A DNA stretch of 56,638 bases from Oscillospiraceae bacterium (GTDB lineage: Bacteria; Bacillota; Clostridia; Oscillospirales; Oscillospiraceae), in contig JAGASJ010000016.1 in assembly GCA_017621795.1 (NCBI GenBank), positions 1 through 56,638 of the forward strand. Reading direction: 5' to 3'. A model generated the notes under the pieces. It was given only the letters and a program-made list of their open reading frames with translations, made no database searches and was not told the DNA's origin. Positions 1 through 10,437 of this stretch are shown one piece after another. Positions within the stretch are counted from its first letter, which is position 1, and the number at the start of each line of letters is the position of its first letter. Made by a program: the position numbers and the translations under genes.

Positions 1-2088
1 GGTACGTCCAATCGGACTTTGGTCGATGTCGATCACCTTGTCCAAATGTTCCATACCCAAAACCGCTTCACACCGCCCCGCACGGGTACGGGCTCGGTTC
101 AGCTTTGCCAACAGGGTTTTATTCAGCACCTCGCCAACCAAGCTGGATTTGCCGGATCCGGAAACACCGGTAACACAGGTCAGTGTCCCCAACGGAATGG
201 AAACATCCACATCCTTTAAGTTGTTTTCGGCCGCACCCTTGACCTGCAAATGCTTTCCGTTCCCCTTGCGTCTCTGAGCGGGTACAGGAATCTTCTTAAA
301 GCCGCTTAAATACTGCCCTGTAACAGATCGTGGCTCTGCAATAATCTGCTCTAATGTGCCCGTCGCAACGATCTCACCGCCGTGACTTCCTGCACCGGGT
401 CCCACGTCCACAATATAGTCCGCGGCACGCATCGTATCTTCATCGTGCTCTACTACAATAAGCGTATTTCCAATGTCACGAAGTCTTTTTAACGTTTCAA
501 GGAGCTTGTCATTATCCCTTTGGTGCAGGCCAATAGAGGGCTCATCCAAAATATACAGCACGCCCATTAAGGAAGACCCAATTTGCGTTGCAAGTCGAAT
601 GCGTTGGCTTTCGCCGCCGGAAAGTGTTGACGAAGAACGCATCAATGTTAAATATTGCAGACCTACATCCATCAAAAAATGCAGTCTTGCCTTGATCTCA
701 CGAACGATCTGCTCCGCCACGACCGCCATATTGCCTTCTAATCGGAGATTTTCCATAAACTCCAATTCCTGACGGATACTCAGACGGCAGAAGTCCATAA
801 TACCCATACCGCCAACCGTAACACACCGGGCAATATCCGACAGTCTGTCTCCGTGGCAGTGCGGACAGGGCGCCGTGTCCATACATTCCTCCAGCTCTTT
901 TCGCGCGGCATCGGACTGCGTCTCCCGAAAACGGCGGCTGATGTTGTTCATAATGCCCTCAAACGGCTGCTCCAGCACCCCCATACCGTTGCCCCGGTTG
1001 TAGGTCATACGCAGCTTTTCCCCTTTTGTGCCGTAAAGAATCACATCCATTGCTTCCGGGGAAAGTGTTTCCACCGGTGCAGTGAGGGAAAAGTGATATT
1101 TTTGCGCCAGCGCTTCAAAATACATGCGAAAAACAGAATCCGTTTTGGCACTGTTCCAGCCCGAAACCTGAATAGCACCGTCGAAAATGGATTTTGTTTT
1201 ATCCGGAATGACCAAATTTACATCCGGTTCCAGCTGATACCCCAAGCCGGTACAGTGGGGACACGCACCGGCAGGATTGTTAAAGGAAAACATTCGCGGC
1301 TCCAGCTCTGTCAGGCTGACACCGCAATCCTCACAGGCATAATTCTGAGAGAATGTAAGTTCTTCCCCGGAATCGGGAAGCAAAACAGTTACAAGTCCCC
1401 CGGACTGCACACAGGCCGCTTCAATAGAATCTGTCAAACGGCGGCGCTGATTATCACGCATCACCAGGCGGTCTACCACCAATTCGATCGTATGCTTTTT
1501 ATTTTTGTCCAGTTCGATGGCCTCTGACAAATCATAATTGAGCCCATCCACCCGCACACGGGAGAAGCCTTGCTTCCTTGCGTCATCAAACACCTTTTGA
1601 TGCTCGCCTTTTTTACCCCGAATCACCGGTGACAACACAATAAAACGGGTACCCTCCCCCAGCTTTTCAATGCGGTCTACAATTTGGTCAATCGTTTGTC
1701 TGCTGATTTCCTTTCCGCACTTCGGACAGTGAGGAATGCCAATACGCGCCCACAAAAGACGCAGGTAATCGTATATCTCCGTTACAGTACCCACTGTTGA
1801 CCGCGGATTTTTAGAAGTCGTCTTTTGATCAATGGATATTGCGGGAGAAAGCCCCTCGATCGCATCCACATCCGGCTTATCCATTTGCCCCAAAAACTGA
1901 CGAGCATAGGAGCTCAAACTCTCCACATATCGGCGCTGACCTTCTGCGTAAATCGTATCAAAGGCCAGGCTGGACTTTCCTGAACCGGAAAGGCCTGTAA
2001 ACACCACCAGCTTATCCCGGGGAATGGTCAAATTTATATTTTTTAAGTTGTTCTCTCTTGCACCTTGAATTTTAATGAAATCGTTCAT
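1..2088 (-). CDS. uvrA: Excinuclease ABC subunit A, 3' end cut by window edge
   Basis: UvrA is the ATPase of UvrABC nucleotide excision repair; the dimer finds helix-distorting lesions and loads UvrB. The frame is open from the ATG at 2088 to base 1, giving 696 codons. The family is about 940 residues long, so roughly 250 C-terminal residues lie outside the window. Seen in the sequence: the N-terminus [18 protein letters not shown], a Walker [10 protein letters not shown] just after it, a CPKCG zinc-type motif, [17 protein letters not shown] near 1540-1593, the ABC signature [10 protein letters not shown] at 601-630, and DQSPIGRT at the very edge. GAGGGG lies 6 nt before the ATG. It is divergent from prs. 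No frameshift was found at the points checked. Confidence 0.97.
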   Translation of the reverse strand, partial: MNDFIKIQGARENNLKNINLTIPRDKLVVFTGLSGSGKSSLAFDTIYAEGQRRYVESLSSYARQFLGQMDKPDVDAIEGLSPAISIDQKTTSKNPRSTVGTVTEIYDYLRLLWARIGIPHCPKCGKEISRQTIDQIVDRIEKLGEGTRFIVLSPVIRGKKGEHQKVFDDARKQGFSRVRVDGLNYDLSEAIELDKNKKHTIELVVDRLVMRDNQRRRLTDSIEAACVQSGGLVTVLLPDSGEELTFSQNYACEDCGVSLTELEPRMFSFNNPAGACPHCTGLGYQLEPDVNLVIPDKTKSIFDGAIQVSGWNSAKTDSVFRMYFEALAQKYHFSLTAPVETLSPEAMDVILYGTKGEKLRMTYNRGNGMGVLEQPFEGIMNNISRRFRETQSDAARKELEECMDTAPCPHCHGDRLSDIARCVTVGGMGIMDFCRLSIRQELEFMENLRLEGNMAVVAEQIVREIKARLHFLMDVGLQYLTLMRSSSTLSGGESQRIRLATQIGSSLMGVLYILDEPSIGLHQRDNDKLLETLKRLRDIGNTLIVVEHDEDTMRAADYIVDVGPGAGSHGGEIVATGTLEQIIAEPRSVTGQYLSGFKKIPVPAQRRKGNGKHLQVKGAAENNLKDVDVSIPLGTLTCVTGVSGSGKSSLVGEVLNKTLLAKLNRARTRAGRCEAVLGMEHLDKVIDIDQSPIGRT

Positions 2089-2122
2089 ACTGAACCCCTC
2101 ATAAGTCAAAATTCTTCCATAT

Positions 2123-2151
2123 ATTATACCACAAACATAGACGTTCTACAA
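2123..2151 (-). promoter_or_regulatory. Probable uvrA promoter
   Basis: Minus strand: -10 TATAAT (2123-2128) with a 17-bp spacer to a weak -35 TTGTAG (2146-2151), 35 bases before the uvrA ATG. No convincing LexA box was seen (see rejected items). Confidence 0.6.
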
Positions 2152-2267
2152 GACAATTTCGCGCCAAATTCTTTCTTTCATGACACCTTAAACAATTATA
2201 TACAAATATGCTAAAGAGCTCCTCATAATTTCCCGCTTTTTTCGTTGTATTTACCGCACTTTCATTG

Positions 2268-2297
2268 TTGCATTTTCGCCGCCCAAAGTGCTATAAT
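2268..2297 (+). promoter_or_regulatory. Probable promoter of prs-pth-mfd
   Basis: -35 TTGCAT (2268-2273), 18-bp spacer, perfect -10 TATAAT (2292-2297), followed by about 60 nt of leader before the prs ATG. Confidence 0.75.
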
Positions 2298-2360
2298 ATT
2301 CCTGTATGGAATCACGCAACAGTGACGCACTGAAACACTACAAAAAGTGAGGAACAAACT

Positions 2361-3326
2361 ATGATCGCATACGGTGATAACATTAAAGTCTTTTGCGGAA
2401 ACGCCAACCCCATTTTTGCACAGACCATTTGTAAAGAGCTGGGGATTGAAATGGGCAAAGGTGACGTACAGACCTTCGCTGACGGGGAGGTTTCTGTCAG
2501 CCTGTCGGAAACTGTTCGTAACTCCGACGTTTTTCTCATTCAGCCTACCTGCAAGCCGGTGAATGATCACCTGATGGAGCTGCTGATTATGATCGACGCC
2601 TGCCGTCGTGCATCCGCAGGCCGCATCACAGCTGTCATTCCCTATTTTGGATACGCACGTCAGGACCGCAAGGCCAAAAGCCGCGATCCCATTTCCTCTA
2701 AGCTGGTGGCAAATATGCTGACCGCCGCAGGCGCAAACCGCATCCTGACTATGGATCTGCACGCACCTCAGATCCAAGGCTTTTTCGATATTCCCGTGGA
2801 TCACCTGCTGGGCAATCCCACCTTCGTAAATTACTATTTGGAGAAGTTCCCCGAGGAGCAATATGACCACGAAGGTTTTGTGGTCGTCTCTCCGGATGTG
2901 GGCTCTGTCGGTCGTGCCCGCGCATTTGCCGCAAAGATGCACATGGGTCTTGCCATTGTGGACAAGCGCCGTCAGAAAGCCAATCAGTGCGAAGTGATGA
3001 ATGTGATCGGTGATGTTCGGGGCAAAACCTGCATCATGTTTGATGATATGATCGATACCGGCGGATCCCTGTGCAACGCCGCTGAGGCCCTTGTAAAGGT
3101 TGGAGGCGCAAAGGCTGTATATGCCTGTGCCACCCACGGTGTGTTCTCTCAGAAAGCCTTTGATCACATTGAAAACAGCGTCATCGAAGAAGTGGTTGTT
3201 CACAATACCATTCCCCTGCCCACCGATCGCAGCTGCAGAAAAGTCAAGCAGTTGGATGTTGCGCCCATTTTTGCCCGCGCGATCTCCCATATCCACTGCG
3301 GTACTTCCATTGCAGATCTGTTCTAA
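2361..3326 (+). CDS. prs: Ribose-phosphate pyrophosphokinase
   Basis: Cytosolic PRPP synthetase: ribose 5-phosphate plus ATP gives PRPP and AMP, feeding purine, pyrimidine, histidine and NAD synthesis. The product has 321 residues, normal for the family. YARQDRK at 98-104 is the catalytic flexible-loop region, MDLHAPQIQGFFDIPVDHL follows at about 131, and the PRPP loop FDDMIDTGGS lies at 227-236. It starts at an ATG after a TTGCAT/TATAAT promoter. Pth starts two bases after its stop, so prs, pth and probably mfd form one transcript. The downstream upp gene (17.7 kb) is a user of PRPP. Confidence 0.97.
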   Translation: MIAYGDNIKVFCGNANPIFAQTICKELGIEMGKGDVQTFADGEVSVSLSETVRNSDVFLIQPTCKPVNDHLMELLIMIDACRRASAGRITAVIPYFGYARQDRKAKSRDPISSKLVANMLTAAGANRILTMDLHAPQIQGFFDIPVDHLLGNPTFVNYYLEKFPEEQYDHEGFVVVSPDVGSVGRARAFAAKMHMGLAIVDKRRQKANQCEVMNVIGDVRGKTCIMFDDMIDTGGSLCNAAEALVKVGGAKAVYACATHGVFSQKAFDHIENSVIEEVVVHNTIPLPTDRSCRKVKQLDVAPIFARAISHIHCGTSIADLF

Positions 3327-3328
3327 AT

Positions 3329-3922
3329 ATGTTCGGACAGAAAAAAGACTGCTGGCTGATCGTGGGGCTGGGTAATCCCGGCAAGGAATACGCCCACACA
3401 AAGCACAACTGTGGCTTTCGTGCCATTGACCTTATTGCACAGCAGCTAAGCTGCAAAATCGACAAGGTTAAGTTCCAAGGGCTGTACGGGCAGGTCGCCT
3501 TTAACGGCACAAAGCTATATCTGTTAAAGCCTCAAACGTATATGAATCTATCAGGCCGTTCGGTGCTTCAAATGTCAGCATACTTCAACATTCCACCACA
3601 AAGAATCATCGTATTGTTTGATGATATCTCGTTGGAGCCCGGAAGGCTGCGTTTGCGCTCCGACGGCAGTGCCGGTGGACACAACGGCATCAAGTCCATC
3701 ATCGCAGAGCTGGGCAGCCAGGATTTTCCCCGGGTGAAAATCGGTGTCGGCAGCAAGCCCCACAAGGATGCGGATTTGGCCGACTGGGTCCTTTCCGGCT
3801 TCACCGCGGCAGAAGAAAAATTGATGGCCGTTTCCCTGAAAAATGCTGCCGATGCTGCCCTTTGTATCATCGAAAAGGGTCTTGCTGAGGCTGCCAATCG
3901 CTATAACGGCTCAAAAGCTTAA
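3329..3922 (+). CDS. pth: Peptidyl-tRNA hydrolase
   Basis: Cleaves peptidyl-tRNA released by stalled or aborted ribosomes so that the tRNA is recycled. The product has 197 residues, the usual Pth length. Family marks are VGLGNPGKEY at 12-21, the catalytic His in TKHNCGF (about H26), the LKPQTYMN motif at 67-73, the FDDI aspartates at 98-99, and GGHNG at 116-120. The ATG sits two bases after the prs stop with only a weak ribosome binding site, which suggests translational coupling to prs. The prs/pth/mfd order is common in Firmicutes. Confidence 0.97.
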   Translation: MFGQKKDCWLIVGLGNPGKEYAHTKHNCGFRAIDLIAQQLSCKIDKVKFQGLYGQVAFNGTKLYLLKPQTYMNLSGRSVLQMSAYFNIPPQRIIVLFDDISLEPGRLRLRSDGSAGGHNGIKSIIAELGSQDFPRVKIGVGSKPHKDADLADWVLSGFTAAEEKLMAVSLKNAADAALCIIEKGLAEAANRYNGSKA

Positions 3923-4011
3923 TTAGAAATACAGAACATCACGGGAAGGGGGTATAAACTCCCTTTCCGCGTTCCTGCGTGGAGAGAATTTTTTGAAAAG
4001 GAGGAAAATAT

Positions 4012-7000
4012 ATGCACATTTTGCTGCAGCAATTAAAAGATATGCCCGCTTTCAAGACTGTCCGTGAAGAGCTATTAAAAGGCCATAATACGGCTGTCAC
4101 CGGTGTTGGACAAATCTGCAGAAGCCATTTCATTGCCGGGCTGTATACGCATACCCATAAGCCCATTACGGTTATATGTCAGGATGATATGGCCGCTAAG
4201 AAAATCCAGTCTGAGCTTTCCTCCTTTCTTTCTATGGATGTTCCCTCTCTGTGCAGTCGGGAACTGACACTTTACGACAGTGCTGTTGTTTCCCGTGCCT
4301 GGGAACAGAAGCGTCTGCGTCAGCTCTATGATTATTTGCAGGGACACACACGGCTGCAAATTATGGCCTGGGATGCCCTCAGTCAGCGCACCATCCCTCC
4401 CGAAATTCTGCAAAATGCTGTTTTTGAAATACACGCAGGCAGCGAATACAGCCTAGACGCCATTCAAGAAAAATTAGTCGGTGCCGGCTATGCCCACTGC
4501 GCAATGGTGGAAGGACCTGGACAGTTTGCAGTTCGCGGCGGCATATTGGACATTTATTCCCCTGCTGCAGACCATCCGGTGCGTATTGAATTTTTCGGAG
4601 ACGAAGTAGATACCATGGGCTATTTTGACCCTGCTACCCAACGCAGAGTGGAAAACGCCGATTCCATCACTGTTTTACCGGTGGGCGAAACGCAGCCGCG
4701 TCTTCACAAAGAAGGGCTCGCAGGCTTATGTCAGGATATCTCCAAGCTTATTGCCGCCCAAAAGCGCAGAAAGAACATTCACGGAAAACTCATTAAAACA
4801 CTGGAACGGGACTTGGAAAAATACGAGAATAATCTCTCCAATCCTGCATCTGATCGCTATATGGGTTTTATTTACCGTGACTTTGCCACTGCTGCTGACT
4901 ATATTCCCGATGACAGCATCATCGTTTTGTGCGATCAGGCAAACATACATCGCAGTGCCCGCAGTCGCACGGAAGAGCTGGGTATGCAGCTGGACAGTAT
5001 GCTGCAGGCAGGACTCCTGGCCGGTGAGCTTTGTGACTTTGCCTGTCAGTGGGATGATTTCTGTTTTAGTATTCAGAATAAGACCATTTTATATATGGAT
5101 ACCTTTGCAGGAAGCGCTTACCCTGAAGGATGCGGACCGAAAACACTGCTTCCTGTATCCGCAAAACAGCTTCCCGGATACGGAGGCAGCCTGGATACCG
5201 CCTGTGCAGACCTGAGCCATTATCAGAATATAAGCTTCTCCAGCCTGGTCCTCTGTGGCAGCCGCCACCGTGCTGAGCTTCTGCAAGAGCTTCTCAGCTC
5301 CAGAGGCGTACACGCCTCTATTGCGATTCCTTTAGAGCAAATGCCTCCAAAGGGTGCGATCTATCTGACGGATGGGTCGCTGCCCTTCGGTATGGAATAC
5401 ACAGATGAACGGCTGGCTATTTTATCGGAAGGCCAGCTTTTGGCAAAAGGCCATACCCCTAAAAAAGCCAAAAAAGGTCCTACCAACCGTCAAAAGCTCC
5501 ATTCCTTCACAGACCTTACCCCCGGTGATCTTGTGGTACACGAGCAGTACGGCATCGGCCGTTTTATGGCCATGGAGCAGATCCTTATTGACGGTGCCGT
5601 TAAGGACTACGTAAAGATCGCATATCTGGGAACTGATACTTTGTATGTTCCCGCCACGCAGCTGGATATGGTCAGCAAATATATTGGCGGCGGCGAGGAC
5701 GGGAATGTGAAGCTGAACAAGCTTGGCGGCGATGCGTGGCAAAAAACCAAAACAAAGGCGCGAAAAGCCGCAAAGGATATGGCTGGTGAGCTTATTCAGC
5801 TTTATGCCGCCAGAAAACGGCAGGAGGGCTTTGCCTTTGGTGCAGACACCCCTTGGCAACTGGAATTTGAGGACAATTTCCCCTACCCCGAAACAGATGA
5901 TCAGCTGCGCTGTATCAGCGAAATTAAATCCGATATGGAATCCCCTATCCCGATGGACCGGTTGCTTTGCGGCGACGTTGGCTTCGGAAAGACGGAGGTG
6001 GCGCTCCGCGCAGTTATGAAGGCAGTAATGGATGGCAAGCAGGTCGCCATTTTAGTTCCCACAACCGTCCTTGCTCAGCAGCACTATCAGACCGCGATGG
6101 CTCGCTTTAGGGGCTTCCCTGTGAATATTGATGTATTAAGTCGCTTCCGTACCCCAACGCAGCAGAAAAAAACGCTGCAGAATTTGCGGGCAGGCCAGGT
6201 AGATTTGATCATCGGTACCCACAAGCTCCTGCAAAAGACTGTGGAATTTAAAGACCTGGGTCTTTTAATCGTGGACGAAGAACAGCGCTTTGGCGTTAGT
6301 CATAAGGAACGTTTAAAGGAAATCTCCAAGGGTGTGGATGTGCTGACCCTTTCCGCAACACCCATTCCGCGCACACTCAATATGGCACTGTCCGGTATCC
6401 GGGATATGTCCACTATTGAAATCCCCCCCGCAGACCGCTACCCTGTGCAGACCTTTGTGGTGGAGCATTCCAATGCAATTTTGGACGATGCCATCCGTCG
6501 GGAGGTAGAACGTGGCGGACAGGTTTACTATCTGCACAACCGTGTGGAGACCATCGACCAGTGCGCCGCAGCTCTAAAAAGGCGGATCCCGGGTCTTTCT
6601 GTTGCCGTTGCCCACGGCAAAATGGGCGAAGAAGCCCTTTCAGACGTAATGCAGGCTATGGCTGAGGGGGAAATTCAGGTGCTGGTTTGCACCACCATCA
6701 TTGAAACCGGTCTGGATATTCCCAATGCCAACACTTTGATCATTGAAAACGCCGACCGTTTCGGGCTCTCACAGCTTCATCAGCTTCGCGGACGTGTCGG
6801 ACGGTCCACTCGTCGCTCCTACGCATATTTCACCTTCCGACCTGATAAAGCCTTGACGGAGATCGCAGAAAAACGTCTTACCGCCATTCGGGACTTTGCA
6901 GAATTTGGTTCCGGCTTCAAAATTGCGATGCGTGATTTGGAAATTCGCGGCGCAGGCAATCTTTTGGGCGCAGAGCAGTCCGGTCATATGATGAGTGTGG

Positions 7001-7512
7001 GCTACGATATGTATTTAAAGCTCTTAGACGAAGCAGTCCTGGAGGAAAAAGGCGAGGCACCTAAAGATCCGGATTGTACTGCAGATTTGAATGTCACCGC
7101 CAATGTGGACAAGGACTATGTTGCCCGGGGTGAGGAGCGAATGGACCTATACCGCCGTATGGCCGCCATTCGCACCCAAGAGGATGCGGATGATCTGCTG
7201 GACGAAATTGTGGATCGGTACGGTGAACCGCCTAAGGGTGTTTTGAATTTGGTGGAGATTGCACTGCTTCGTGCAAATGCCCGCAAAGCCGGTATTACAG
7301 ATATTCGTCAAAAGGCTTCCGATGTTCTTTTCACCCTGCACAATCTGAACTTTGATGCTGTAGGACAGCTATGCGCAGACACAGACTATAAAGCAAGAGT
7401 TGCATTTCTTGCCAATGTGAAGCAGCCAACGCTACGTCTGCGTCTTGCTTCCGGTGTAGATGTTCTCAAGCAAGTAAAAGCCTTTATTGCAAGATACAGA
7501 AAATACCTGTAA
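4012..7512 (+). CDS. mfd: Transcription-repair coupling factor
   Basis: Mfd is a DNA translocase that removes RNA polymerase stalled at lesions and recruits UvrA; uvrA itself lies at the left end of this window. The product has 1166 residues, full length. Order seen: UvrB-homology region (FVRGGILDIY-like AVRGGILDIYSP near 175), a CarD-like RNA polymerase interaction domain beginning LTPGDLVVHEQYGIGRF near 505, helicase motif I GDVGFGKTEVA near 653, DEEQRFG near 754, SATPIPRT, and GRVGRS in motif VI, then the TRCF C-terminal domain. AGGAGG lies 7 nt before the ATG. A GGAAGGGGG/CTCCCTTTCC hairpin at about 3943-3968 lies in the pth-mfd gap without a T-run. Confidence 0.97.
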   Translation: MHILLQQLKDMPAFKTVREELLKGHNTAVTGVGQICRSHFIAGLYTHTHKPITVICQDDMAAKKIQSELSSFLSMDVPSLCSRELTLYDSAVVSRAWEQKRLRQLYDYLQGHTRLQIMAWDALSQRTIPPEILQNAVFEIHAGSEYSLDAIQEKLVGAGYAHCAMVEGPGQFAVRGGILDIYSPAADHPVRIEFFGDEVDTMGYFDPATQRRVENADSITVLPVGETQPRLHKEGLAGLCQDISKLIAAQKRRKNIHGKLIKTLERDLEKYENNLSNPASDRYMGFIYRDFATAADYIPDDSIIVLCDQANIHRSARSRTEELGMQLDSMLQAGLLAGELCDFACQWDDFCFSIQNKTILYMDTFAGSAYPEGCGPKTLLPVSAKQLPGYGGSLDTACADLSHYQNISFSSLVLCGSRHRAELLQELLSSRGVHASIAIPLEQMPPKGAIYLTDGSLPFGMEYTDERLAILSEGQLLAKGHTPKKAKKGPTNRQKLHSFTDLTPGDLVVHEQYGIGRFMAMEQILIDGAVKDYVKIAYLGTDTLYVPATQLDMVSKYIGGGEDGNVKLNKLGGDAWQKTKTKARKAAKDMAGELIQLYAARKRQEGFAFGADTPWQLEFEDNFPYPETDDQLRCISEIKSDMESPIPMDRLLCGDVGFGKTEVALRAVMKAVMDGKQVAILVPTTVLAQQHYQTAMARFRGFPVNIDVLSRFRTPTQQKKTLQNLRAGQVDLIIGTHKLLQKTVEFKDLGLLIVDEEQRFGVSHKERLKEISKGVDVLTLSATPIPRTLNMALSGIRDMSTIEIPPADRYPVQTFVVEHSNAILDDAIRREVERGGQVYYLHNRVETIDQCAAALKRRIPGLSVAVAHGKMGEEALSDVMQAMAEGEIQVLVCTTIIETGLDIPNANTLIIENADRFGLSQLHQLRGRVGRSTRRSYAYFTFRPDKALTEIAEKRLTAIRDFAEFGSGFKIAMRDLEIRGAGNLLGAEQSGHMMSVGYDMYLKLLDEAVLEEKGEAPKDPDCTADLNVTANVDKDYVARGEERMDLYRRMAAIRTQEDADDLLDEIVDRYGEPPKGVLNLVEIALLRANARKAGITDIRQKASDVLFTLHNLNFDAVGQLCADTDYKARVAFLANVKQPTLRLRLASGVDVLKQVKAFIARYRKYL

Positions 7513-7529
7513 AAATTTCGTGAATGTTC

Positions 7530-7558
7530 TTGCATTGCCTCATTTATTGTGATAAGAT
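7530..7558 (+). promoter_or_regulatory. Probable promoter of the VanW-family gene
   Basis: -35 TTGCAT (7530-7535), 17-bp spacer, -10 TAAGAT (7553-7558), between the mfd stop and the next ATG. Confidence 0.6.
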
Positions 7559-7599
7559 ATGTCAAACTTCGATTAAAAATTTAAAAGGAGTCGGGTTCG

Positions 7600-9537
7600 A
7601 TGACACAAAAACGCCCAATGCGTAACGACGAAGTCGAAGAACTGGAGACCGCGTTTCGCAACCTTTCTCATAAATCCAAAAACAGAAAAACAAATTCAGA
7701 AAACCCCAAAAAAGGGCAACCTAAGAAGGCAAAAACCTCTAAGCCTTCCGCAAACAGCACTTCAAAGGGTAAATATGCAAAAAAAGGCTTTAGCAAATCC
7801 AACATCTTAATGGTAAGCATTGCCGCGTTTGTGGTAATTGCTGTTGTGGCCGGTTTCTTAATCTATAGCAACATCCACAACAATCAGCACATTTCCGCCA
7901 ATTTGACCATTATGGGTATAGATGTATCGGATATGACCCGTGCCGAAGCTGAGAAGGCAGTCAAAAATCAGTTTAACGCCCTGTACAAAAACAAGGAAGT
8001 GACACTGACTATTGACGGTAAATCTGTATCTATCCCCTCCGATACTGCCGGGTTAAAGCTGAACGTCAGCGACGCTGTTGATGCCGCTATAAACTATAAA
8101 GGCACAGACGATTCTTCTTCTAATGCGCTTCACGTCTTGGATATTCGGAAATTTATCTCCTATAAGTCCCGTCCGGTGATGGGCCTGTTGGATCCTTTCC
8201 GTGCACAATTTTCCGCTACCCTGATTCAGACGACCTATGTCATTGAGGGCACGAAGCCCACTGTTTGGGACAAAATTGACGAAAAGGCTTCTCTGGAGAT
8301 CGTCATTAAAAAGGGTGTCCCCGGCTACCATTTGGATATGAACACACTGTTGGAGGGTCTGGAATCCTGCTACAGCACCGGTGTTACCGAGCTGACCCTG
8401 GAGTACGTCATTACCGAGCCTGCACCCCTGAATTACGATGAGATCCTGGAAAAATACTGTATGGCTCCTGTTGAAGCGGTGATGGACCCTGAAACCTTTG
8501 AGATTACCGGCGGAACATACGGTTACGGTATTGATGTGGCGGAGGTCGAAGCAGCACTTGCGCAAACCCCGTACGGCGAGACCGTTCGCGTCCCCTACCA
8601 CTGGACAGCCCCGGAGAACACAAAAGAGGAACTAAGTGCGCTGCTGTTCCGCGATGTCCTCGCCAGCTATGAAACCTATGCTTCCAGCGAATACAACCGC
8701 AATACAAATCTGGAGCTTGCCGCAGCAGCCTGCAACAATTTGATCCTGTATCCCGGTGACGTATTCAGCTTTAACGGCACATTAGGTCAGCGCACAGCCG
8801 ATAAGGGCTATAAACCCGGTGCGTCTTATGTGGGCGGTGAAACTGTTTATGACTACGGTGGAGGCATTTGCCAGGTGGCAACCACCATTTACTATTGCGC
8901 GGTTGTGTCCGATCTGGAGATTTTAGAGCGAGAATGCCATCAGTATGCCTCCTCTTATACGCCCCTTAGCACCGATGCAACCATTTTTTGGAACGGCATT
9001 GATATGCGCTTCAAAAACAACACCAAATATCCCATCCGTATTGAGGCATCCTCCTCTAACGGTGATGTATTTGTAAAGCTCATCGGTACAGATACCAAAG
9101 ATTACTATGTAAAATTTGAGTCTGAGCATTTGGATACTTATCCCTTTGAGGAAGAATTCAAGGAATTTGAAGCAGATAACGAAAAGGGTTATAAGGACGG
9201 TCAGGTTTTGACCGATCCCTACACCGGCTACAAGTCCCGTTCCTATCGCGCCAAATACGATAAGGCTACCGGCAAGCTGATCGAGCGGACTTTGGAAAAT
9301 GTGGATGTTTACAGCACCCGTAACAGAGTGATCTGTAAGATCATCGGCACAGAAACCGAGCCGCCCACCACAGAGCCGAACGTCACTGAACCTCCCATCA
9401 CGCCGCCGGAATCCGTTCCCTCGGAAACAAAGCCTCCCGAGACCACTATTCCGGAAACAACACCTCCCGTTTCGGATGATCCGATAACAGGCACGACCAC
9501 AGAGCCTCCCGCTTCCGGTGGCGACGAAACAGCATAA
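7600..9537 (+). CDS. VanW/YoaR-family peptidoglycan-associated protein
   Basis: A cell-surface protein of 645 residues. A basic, Lys-rich cytoplasmic tail (1-66) is followed by one membrane segment (about 69-90), so the rest is outside. The middle contains peptidoglycan-binding-like repeats (VSDMTRAEAEKAV near 105 is typical). The VanW domain runs from about 365 to 485, marked by YPGDVFSFNGTLGQRT and YGGGICQVATTIYYCA. The last 60 residues are a Thr/Pro/Glu-rich linker, perhaps a wall-spanning tail. VanW proteins are common in Clostridia; their enzymatic role is unsettled, so only a wall-associated role is claimed. AAAGGAG precedes the ATG. Confidence 0.85.
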   Translation: MTQKRPMRNDEVEELETAFRNLSHKSKNRKTNSENPKKGQPKKAKTSKPSANSTSKGKYAKKGFSKSNILMVSIAAFVVIAVVAGFLIYSNIHNNQHISANLTIMGIDVSDMTRAEAEKAVKNQFNALYKNKEVTLTIDGKSVSIPSDTAGLKLNVSDAVDAAINYKGTDDSSSNALHVLDIRKFISYKSRPVMGLLDPFRAQFSATLIQTTYVIEGTKPTVWDKIDEKASLEIVIKKGVPGYHLDMNTLLEGLESCYSTGVTELTLEYVITEPAPLNYDEILEKYCMAPVEAVMDPETFEITGGTYGYGIDVAEVEAALAQTPYGETVRVPYHWTAPENTKEELSALLFRDVLASYETYASSEYNRNTNLELAAAACNNLILYPGDVFSFNGTLGQRTADKGYKPGASYVGGETVYDYGGGICQVATTIYYCAVVSDLEILERECHQYASSYTPLSTDATIFWNGIDMRFKNNTKYPIRIEASSSNGDVFVKLIGTDTKDYYVKFESEHLDTYPFEEEFKEFEADNEKGYKDGQVLTDPYTGYKSRSYRAKYDKATGKLIERTLENVDVYSTRNRVICKIIGTETEPPTTEPNVTEPPITPPESVPSETKPPETTIPETTPPVSDDPITGTTTEPPASGGDETA

Positions 9538-9542
9538 ACAAA

Positions 9543-9575
9543 CGGCGCTGTCTCATTGGTGATGAGACAGCGCCG
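9543..9575. terminator. Bidirectional rho-independent terminator
   Basis: A perfect 14-bp stem (9543-9556 with 9562-9575) and a 5-nt loop, followed by CTTTT on the plus strand and TTTGTTT on the minus strand. It lies between two convergent genes. Confidence 0.9.
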
Positions 9576-9584
9576 CTTTTACAT

Positions 9585-10286
9585 TTATTCCACTAAGGTT
9601 ATTTTGCTGTAGCCTTTGCAATAAAACATTGGAGAGAGCTGGGTCTGCACCCCCGGCTGTAAATTCCAAACCGTGGTCTCAAAGGCTTTGCCTCCGATAT
9701 ATACCCCGTCCTCCGGAAGGTAGTGATGATAATAGATCGTAAGATAAGGTAAAACGGTGTCCGATAAATTGGTGATGCACAACGTATCCCAATCCCTTTC
9801 CTCGATCAAAACCGCATCATCTGCCCGATTCTGCAAGTATTCTACGTTAATATCGCAGGATAAGATCGGTTTTTCTATCATTTTTTGCGCATTCTTTTCA
9901 GGTATAAAAATCCGTGATTTGGGCGGGAGCATAAACCCTTCGAATAAATACAGTCCTCCATCGGTTTTTAACTCCACGGCTATGTACGAAATGACCCTGT
10001 CCGCAGAATTACACAGCATTATTGCCGCCACGTCAAATACCTGTCGGTTGGTGTCATCTTCGTGAAAAATCCCCTCGTACACTCCAATATTTTCAATGAT
10101 CACGCCGGCATCCAAAGCTGTATAAGGAAATATAATACGCTCCTGTTTTGCCTCGCAGACACTGTTTTCCGCCGTTTGCATTCCGTGTACACGCCAAACA
10201 TTGCACCCAAGTACGATCAAAACCAGCAAGCCAAAGCTGAGCGATGCCATTGCAAGAGCAATCCTGCGCACACAAATATGATTCAT
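9585..10286 (-). CDS. Membrane-anchored or lipoprotein-like hypothetical protein
   Basis: Not recognised. The product has 233 residues with one N-terminal hydrophobic segment (about 9-26) ending in LIVLGC, which could be an anchor or an imperfect lipobox. The remainder has no further membrane segments and alternates hydrophobic and polar residues, as in a beta-rich extracellular domain. The frame has an ATG 36 bases further upstream, but that ATG overlaps a TATAAT -10 box; the chosen ATG has AGGTGG 7 nt before it. It lies downstream of cinA on the same strand but has its own promoter. Confidence 0.7.
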   Translation of the reverse strand: MNHICVRRIALAMASLSFGLLVLIVLGCNVWRVHGMQTAENSVCEAKQERIIFPYTALDAGVIIENIGVYEGIFHEDDTNRQVFDVAAIMLCNSADRVISYIAVELKTDGGLYLFEGFMLPPKSRIFIPEKNAQKMIEKPILSCDINVEYLQNRADDAVLIEERDWDTLCITNLSDTVLPYLTIYYHHYLPEDGVYIGGKAFETTVWNLQPGVQTQLSPMFYCKGYSKITLVE

Positions 10287-10320
10287 CACACTGCCACCTA
10301 TTCTGTAAAAAAGTGGCTTC

Positions 10321-10350
10321 ATTATAGGAATTATTTCCCCATCTTTTCAA
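10321..10350 (-). promoter_or_regulatory. Promoter of the 9585-10286 gene
   Basis: Minus strand: -35 TTGAAA (10345-10350), 18-bp spacer, perfect -10 TATAAT (10321-10326). The -10 overlaps an upstream in-frame ATG and so fixes the start at 10286. Confidence 0.7.
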
Positions 10351-10437
10351 GGGAAACAAGTAGAAAAACGGGAGTATTTCCTATTTTTTATTAGACAATT
10401 CTCGTGCGGAAAATAACAGGGAATAGCAAAAATGCGA

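Noticed and set aside
2089..2160. A LexA (SOS) box before uvrA
   Set aside because: GAAC and GTTT occur near the -35 but are six bases apart instead of the four in the Firmicutes consensus, and the outer bases do not match.
2262..3401. A 379-codon open frame antisense to prs
   Set aside because: prs is certain on the plus strand; the antisense product matches no pattern and runs across the prs promoter.
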